From contig NZ_MUNS01000035.1 in NCBI RefSeq assembly GCF_002002705.1, forward strand, positions 1 through 64,000: a stretch of DNA of 64,000 bases, written 5' to 3'. Below are positions 59,688 through 64,000 of the stretch, piece after piece (position 1 is the first letter of the stretch; the number at the start of each line of letters is the position of its first letter). A program made the position numbers and the translations under genes. The stretch comes from Polaromonas sp. C04. GTDB lineage: Bacteria; Pseudomonadota; Gammaproteobacteria; Burkholderiales; Burkholderiaceae_C. Below the pieces are notes generated by a model that saw only the letters and a list, made by a program, of their open reading frames with translations, was not told where the DNA came from and made no database searches.

Positions 59688-61064
59688 ATGCTCGCCGACC
59701 TCCACACCACCCTGCAACACATCCGCTCCGGCCAGACCAGCGCGAGCGCGGAAATTGAAAAATCCATTGCCGCCGCCCGGTCCCCCGCCTGCGACCACGC
59801 GTTCCTCAAAACCATGTTCGACGAGGCCCGGGGCGTGGTCGCCGATGTCGATAGCCGGCACCAGCCGCTGGCCGGCCTCGCCGTCTCGGTCAAGGACCTC
59901 TTTGACATCGCAGGGCAGACCACGGCCGCCGGATCGGCCGTGCTGGCCGACGCGCCGGCCGCCGTTGCGGACTGCCCCGCCGTGGCGCGCCTGAAGGCGG
60001 CCGGCGCCGCCCTGATAGGCCGCACCAACATGGTGGAATTCGCGTTTTCGGGTATGGGGATCAACCCGCATTTCGGCACCCCGGCGGCATGGGACGGACG
60101 CTTCGACCAGCCTGCGGGCGGCGCGGCCTCGCCGGCCCGCATTCCCGGTGGCTCCTCCTCGGGCGCCGCCGTGTCGGTCGCGACCGGGGCTGCGTTTATC
60201 GGTCTGGGGTCCGACACCGGCGGCTCGATCCGCATCCCGGCCGCGCTGAACGGCATCGTGGGCTTCAAGAACACCGCGCGGCTGGTCCCCACGGACGGCG
60301 CCCTGCCCCTGTCCACTACGCTGGACACTGCCTGCGCCATGACGCGCTCGGTGCAGGGCGCCATGCTCGCGCACCAGATCCTGGCGGCGCGGCGCATCAT
60401 CCGCAGCAACGCTCCGCTCTCGAGTTACCGCCTGGCAGTGGTCACAACGGGCATGCTGGATACGCTCGACGCCACCGTGGCGCGCGCGTTTGCACGCACG
60501 CTGCAGGTGCTGCGCGCGGCCGGCGCCCGCATCGAAGAGATTCCGCTGACCGCCATTCGCGATCTCGGCGCGCTCCAGTCCACGGGCGGTTTCTCCGCGG
60601 CGGAAAGCTACAGCTGGCACCGGCCCCTGCTGGAACGCCACGCGGCCGGTTACGACCCGCGCGTAGCGACCCGCATCCAGCGCGGCGCGGCCATGAAGGC
60701 GTACGAATACATCGACCTGATGCAGGCCAGGGGCCGCTGGATTGCCGGTGTGGAAGCCGCGCTGCAAGGCTTTGATGCCGTGCTGTCACCGACCGTGCCC
60801 ATCGTGGCGCCCTTGATCGCCGACGTGGCCCCAGCCCTTGGGCTGGACGCGGCACAGGATGCGGCGCGCGACGCTGAGTTCTTCCGCGTCAACGCCCTGC
60901 TGCTGCGCAATACCAGCGTGGTCAACATGCTCGACGGCTGCGCCATTTCGATTCCATGCCACGCCGCCGACGAGTTGCCCGTGGGTCTGATGCTGTGGCA
61001 CGGCGCGCTGCGCGACGACACGGTGCTGAATCTTGCCCTGCAGGCCGAGCAGGCGCTTCAATAA
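59688..61064 (+). CDS. amidase-signature family amidase
   Basis: A 458-residue amidase of the amidase-signature family (GatA-like fold). The catalytic triad is traceable: Lys69 in AVSVKDLFDIAG, cis-Ser in GGSSSGAAVSVATG (156-158) and nucleophile Ser180 in GSDTGGSIRIPAAL. Substrate is unknown; GatA itself is unlikely, since no gatB or gatC is nearby. ATG at 59688 begins MLADLHTTLQHIRSG; the longer frame upstream crosses the rpsB promoter. The stop codon TAA lies inside a 56-base repeat copy. Confidence 0.88.
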   Translation: MLADLHTTLQHIRSGQTSASAEIEKSIAAARSPACDHAFLKTMFDEARGVVADVDSRHQPLAGLAVSVKDLFDIAGQTTAAGSAVLADAPAAVADCPAVARLKAAGAALIGRTNMVEFAFSGMGINPHFGTPAAWDGRFDQPAGGAASPARIPGGSSSGAAVSVATGAAFIGLGSDTGGSIRIPAALNGIVGFKNTARLVPTDGALPLSTTLDTACAMTRSVQGAMLAHQILAARRIIRSNAPLSSYRLAVVTTGMLDTLDATVARAFARTLQVLRAAGARIEEIPLTAIRDLGALQSTGGFSAAESYSWHRPLLERHAAGYDPRVATRIQRGAAMKAYEYIDLMQARGRWIAGVEAALQGFDAVLSPTVPIVAPLIADVAPALGLDAAQDAARDAEFFRVNALLLRNTSVVNMLDGCAISIPCHAADELPVGLMLWHGALRDDTVLNLALQAEQALQ

Positions 61065-61110
61065 GCATAGCGCATTGCCAATGCCCTTCATGGGCTGGAG
61101 GCACTTTTCA
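61055..61110 (+). repeat. 56-nt dispersed repeat, copy 8 (over the amidase stop)
   Basis: It begins gcttcaataagcatagcgc and carries catgggctgga at positions 35-45. The amidase frame enters it and stops at the TAA within its first ten bases. The following 180 bases to dadA hold no gene I can support. Confidence 0.75.
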
Positions 61111-61257
61111 TGCTGAATCTTGCGGGCCGGCGAGCGGCCGGCTCAAGCCCGGTGCGGCGCACGGCCTGGCGCTGACCGCGGCCGCCTTGGTGCTGCTGCA
61201 GCGCCGGCTCCGGTAAAGCCCGCGCCTGGCCACTCGTATATCCTCGGCACCTGTCTG

Positions 61258-61279
61258 GCGGGCCGCAGCCCGCTTTTTT
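61258..61279 (+). terminator. intrinsic terminator just before dadA
   Basis: gcgggc (61258-61263) pairs with gcccgc (61268-61273) around cgca, followed by six T. It ends 14 bases before the dadA ATG, which leaves no room for a promoter in between. Confidence 0.75.
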
Positions 61280-61293
61280 AACGACCCCCATCC

Positions 61294-62547
61294 ATGAAAA
61301 TCGCGATCATCGGCGCCGGCATCATCGGCGTCACCACGGCCTATGAGCTGGCCGCCGACGGCCATGAAGTGACCGTCTTCGAGCGACACGCCGCCGCCGC
61401 CGAGGAAGCCAGCTTTGCCACCGCCGGCATGGTCGCGCCCGGCTCCGTGACGCCGTGGGCCGCGCCGGGCATGCCGGCCAAGGTCTTGCGCTCGCTGCTG
61501 AGCCGCCACGCCGCGGTCCGAATCGGCCGGCCGCTCTCGGCCGGCGACCTGGCCTGGATATGGAAGTGGCGGCGTGCCTGCAAACTGGAGACCTATCTGG
61601 CGAATCGCGCGCGCCTGCAGCGGCTGGCTTTTTACAGCTCCGAGCGGCTGCGCCAGCTGAGCGCCGACCTGCCCCTGGAGTACGAACGCAGCGAGGGCTA
61701 CCTGATGCTGCTGCGCTCCGGCAAAGACCTGCAGCTGGCGCAGCCCGCACTACAGGTGATCCGCGACGCGGGTGTGGCCTTCCGGGAAATCGACGCGGCA
61801 GAAGCACGCCGGATCGAGCCCGCGCTCAACGCCGACACCGCGCTGGCAGGCGCCATCCACCTGCCGCGTGACGAAGTGGGCAACTGCCGCCAGTTCGCGA
61901 TGGGGCTCAAGATCGGGGCCCAGTTGCTGGGCGCCCGCTTTCTGTCCAACACCACGGTCACCCGCATCGGACGGTCCGTACCCGCGACGCTTTATGTCGC
62001 AGGCGAGGCCAGGCGCAGGCGCTTTGATGCGCTCGTGCTGTGCGCCGGCGTGGCCTCGGCGTCACTGCTCAAACCGCTGGGCCTGTCGGTCCCCATCGCG
62101 CCGGTGTATGGCTATTCGATCAGCGCGCACATCCGCGAGCCGCTCAATGCACCGCTCAGCGCCGTCATGGACGAGCGCTACCAGGTCGCCATCACGCGCC
62201 TGGGCCAGCGCGTGCGCGTGGCCGGCGGCGCCGAGATCGGCGGCGCGCCCGGCCACAAGCGCGCCGCCTCGCTGCAGACGCTGTACAAGGTGCTGCACGA
62301 CTGGTTTCCCGGCGCCGCCCAGTTGTCCAATGGCGTGCAGGAATGGAAGGGCGCACGCCCCATGCTGCCCGACGGGCCGCCCGTGCTCGGCGCCAGCGGT
62401 GTGCCGGGCCTGTGGCTGAACATCGGCCACGGCGCCAGCGGCTGGGCGCTGAGCTGCGGCAGTGCACGTGTCGTGGCCGATCTGATCGCCGGCCGCGCGC
62501 CTGCCATCGATCTCGAAGGGCTGGGGGTCGAGCGCCTGTTGCGCTGA
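61294..62547 (+). CDS. dadA: D-amino-acid dehydrogenase-like FAD oxidoreductase
   Basis: A 417-residue protein of the DadA/DAO family. It starts MKIAIIGAGIIGVTTAYELAADGHEVTVFER, a full FAD dinucleotide fold, and continues SFATAGMVAPGSVTPWAAPGMP, the DadA-specific segment. GHGASGWALSCGSARVVADLI near the C-terminus is the second FAD motif. It would oxidise D-amino acids to 2-oxo acids, feeding electrons to quinone. No alr/dadX racemase is adjacent, so the true substrate could be another D-amino acid. The close upstream terminator suggests attenuation. Confidence 0.88.
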   Translation: MKIAIIGAGIIGVTTAYELAADGHEVTVFERHAAAAEEASFATAGMVAPGSVTPWAAPGMPAKVLRSLLSRHAAVRIGRPLSAGDLAWIWKWRRACKLETYLANRARLQRLAFYSSERLRQLSADLPLEYERSEGYLMLLRSGKDLQLAQPALQVIRDAGVAFREIDAAEARRIEPALNADTALAGAIHLPRDEVGNCRQFAMGLKIGAQLLGARFLSNTTVTRIGRSVPATLYVAGEARRRRFDALVLCAGVASASLLKPLGLSVPIAPVYGYSISAHIREPLNAPLSAVMDERYQVAITRLGQRVRVAGGAEIGGAPGHKRAASLQTLYKVLHDWFPGAAQLSNGVQEWKGARPMLPDGPPVLGASGVPGLWLNIGHGASGWALSCGSARVVADLIAGRAPAIDLEGLGVERLLR

Positions 62548-62568
62548 CGCGCCGGCCGGTGCACGCAC

Positions 62569-62612
62569 GGCCCGAACTTGCTTGGGGCGGCGCTTCGCGG
62601 CCTTGGGCACAA
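62569..62612 (+). repeat. GC-rich dispersed intergenic repeat, copy 3 (partial)
   Basis: It contains gaacttgcttggggcggc followed by gcttcgcgg, matching the second half of the copy at 11265-11340 at about 24 of 28 bases. The first half (the gtgtgctgcg block) is absent. It sits in the 72-base dadA-nnr gap. Confidence 0.65.
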
Positions 62613-62619
62613 TCGGCCC

Positions 62620-64000
62620 ATGCTTCGCATCACCCCCGATCACCCGCACCCGCTGTTCGACATCGCCGCGACCCGTCGCCTTGAACAGGCGGCCACGGCG
62701 ACGTTGCCGCCGCACACGCTGATGCAGCGCGCCGGACTCGCCACGGCCCGGCTGGCGCTGGCGCTGGCGCCGCATGCGCGCACCGTCTGGATCGCCTGCG
62801 GGCCGGGCAACAACGGCGGCGACGGGCTGGAGGCTGCCGCGCAGCTGCAACGCTGGGGCAAACAACCCGTGGTGACCTGGCTGGGCGATGAGGCCAGGGC
62901 CCCGGCAGACAGCCTGGCCGCGCTGGCGCGGGCGCGGCAGGCGGGCGTGGTGCTGGCCACCGCGCCGCCCACCGACCTCACGCGCCAGGACCTGTGCATC
63001 GATGCCTTGCTCGGCATCGGCAGCACCCGGGCGCCCGAGGGTCGCATGGCCGAGTGGATCGCCCGGTTCAGCCGCGGCGCCGCGCCCGTGCTGGCCGTCG
63101 ATGTGCCGTCCGGGATGAATGCCGACACGGGCACGTTTGCTACAAACTCAATAGCAGAATCTTCACGTTCCATAAGGGATTCAGATGGTTTTAATGCTCA
63201 GCACACGCTGAGTCTGCTGTCATTGAAACCGGGCCTGTTCACCGCCCACGGGCGCGACGCCGCAGGCCAGGTCTGGTTTCACGACCTGGGCGTGGACAGC
63301 GCCGCACAGACCCCCGCCGCCGTGTTGCAGGGGCCGCCGCTGGACGGCCCGCGCGCGCACGCCACGCACAAGGGCAGCTACGGCGACGTTGCCGTCATCG
63401 GCGGCGCACCCGGCATGGCGGGCGCGGCGCTGCTGGCGGCCAGCGCCGCCTTGCACGGCGGTGCGGGCCGCGTCTTCGTGGCGCTGCTGGACCCGCAAGC
63501 CATGGCGGTCGATACGAGTCAGCCGGAACTCATGCTGCGCCGCGCCACGTCGCTCGACCTGGCCTCCATGACGGCGGTCTGCGGCTGTGGTGGCGGAGAC
63601 GCGGTGCGCCACCTTCTTCCCAAGGTATTCTCGACCGCAGCCCATGCCGTGATTGATGCAGACGCTCTCAATTCAATAGCAACCGACACGCAGTTGCAAA
63701 CGCTGTTGCGCGCGCGGACCGGGCGTGATGGCGGCGCCCGCGCGACGGTGCTGACGCCACACCCGCTGGAGGCCGCGCGGCTGCTGGGTGCCAGCGCGGC
63801 CCAGGTGCAAGCCGACCGCTTGGGCGCCGCGCGGCAACTGGTGGAACGCTTCGGCTGCGTGGTTGTGCTCAAGGGCTCGGGCACGGTGATCGCGGCGCCG
63901 GGACAGATTGCAGCGATCAACCCCACCGGCAACGCGCGGCTGGCCACCGCGGGCACCGGCGATGTGCTGGCCGGCATGATCGGCGCGCGGCTGGCGGCCG
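62620..64000 (+). CDS. nnr: bifunctional NAD(P)H-hydrate epimerase/dehydratase (3' end cut by window)
   Basis: From ATG at 62620 the frame is open to the window end. The N-terminal YjeF/NnrE domain reads TLMQRAGLATARLAL and CGPGNNGGDGLEAA with AVDVPSGMNADTG; it interconverts hydrate epimers. The C-terminal NnrD domain shows KGSYGDVAVIGGAPGMAGAALLAA, IDADALN and NARLATAGTGDVLAGMIGA, an ATP/ADP-dependent dehydratase. Together they repair damaged NAD(P)H. A 56-base repeat copy lies at the hinge of the two domains and is read in sense as ATNSIAESSRSIRDSDGFN, an unusual Ser-rich stretch. Confidence 0.95.
   Translation, partial: MLRITPDHPHPLFDIAATRRLEQAATATLPPHTLMQRAGLATARLALALAPHARTVWIACGPGNNGGDGLEAAAQLQRWGKQPVVTWLGDEARAPADSLAALARARQAGVVLATAPPTDLTRQDLCIDALLGIGSTRAPEGRMAEWIARFSRGAAPVLAVDVPSGMNADTGTFATNSIAESSRSIRDSDGFNAQHTLSLLSLKPGLFTAHGRDAAGQVWFHDLGVDSAAQTPAAVLQGPPLDGPRAHATHKGSYGDVAVIGGAPGMAGAALLAASAALHGGAGRVFVALLDPQAMAVDTSQPELMLRRATSLDLASMTAVCGCGGGDAVRHLLPKVFSTAAHAVIDADALNSIATDTQLQTLLRARTGRDGGARATVLTPHPLEAARLLGASAAQVQADRLGAARQLVERFGCVVVLKGSGTVIAAPGQIAAINPTGNARLATAGTGDVLAGMIGARLAA
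63139..63194 (+). repeat. 56-nt dispersed repeat, copy 9 (in nnr, sense)
   Basis: It begins gctacaaactcaatagcag and carries ataagggattc at positions 35-45, ending ggttttaa. It is translated in sense as ATNSIAESSRSIRDSDGFN between the conserved DTGT and HTLSLLSLKPG parts of the epimerase domain. Confidence 0.75.

Noticed and set aside
60956-61216. Short open frame after the amidase ending in LVLLQRRLR
   Set aside because: It runs antisense to nothing and out of frame with the amidase, has no domain and no ribosome binding site; could be a remnant but cannot be supported.
63663-63682. gctctcaattcaatagca in nnr as a tenth repeat copy
   Set aside because: It encodes the conserved DALN of the dehydratase domain and lacks the second half, so codon constraint explains it.

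Overview
The window reads as a chromosomal segment of a high-GC betaproteobacterium, most likely Burkholderiales, family Comamonadaceae (Polaromonas/Rhodoferax/Variovorax-like). Reasons: AddAB-type recombination nuclease, trxA-rho-rpmE2 order, a stand-alone Kdo hydroxylase, the rpsB-to-rnhB envelope/translation cluster, and short dispersed repeats of a kind I associate with this family. This placement is inference from gene content; no rRNA lies in the window.

Layout. 1-7.2 kb (minus): addB-addA and an abutting flavoprotein, cut by the window start. 7.3-12.7 kb (plus): trxA, rho, rpmE2, a GT39-type membrane glycosyltransferase and a MATE transporter. 12.6-31.4 kb is a phosphate-starvation region. 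It holds one minus-strand operon pstSCAB-phoU-phoB-phoR, divergent ppx, a Lys/Ala-rich DNA-binding-like protein, ppk-sixA, a three-gene overlapping cassette read as olsB-plcP-agt (membrane lipid remodelling), and phoX. Three PhoB-like sites are visible: a clean one before pstS, a clean one before ppk (inside the end of agt), and a weaker array before phoX. It ends in a small accessory patch: a dehydrogenase, an outer-membrane-like protein with a GNAT remnant, and a gene of unusually low GC. 31.5-39.7 kb: glmM, folP, ftsH, rlmE, yhbY, a small glycosyltransferase, a kdoO-like gene, a DUF4149 membrane protein, greA. 39.8-44.3 kb: carA-carB. 44.4-59.5 kb (all minus): rpsB-tsf-pyrH-frr-uppS-cdsA-dxr-rseP-bamA-skp-lpxD-fabZ-lpxA-lpxB-rnhB and a TrmH-type methyltransferase, linking translation, UMP supply, isoprenoid, phospholipid and lipid A synthesis with outer-membrane assembly. 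59.7-64 kb (plus): an amidase, a DadA-type dehydrogenase, and the bifunctional NAD(P)H-hydrate repair enzyme, cut by the window end.

Two things stand out. First, olsB-plcP-agt beside pst/pho/ppk/phoX would let the cell strip phosphate from phospholipids and refill the membrane with ornithine lipids and glycolipids. Second, nine gap-free copies of a 56-base repeat lie scattered across the window, eight within genes (addA twice, addB, MATE, DUF4149, trmH, lpxB, nnr) and one supplying the amidase stop codon. Six of them are read antisense in the same reading frame. A separate GC-rich intergenic repeat is present in three places.

I see no rRNA, tRNA, CRISPR array, complete insertion sequence or prophage.
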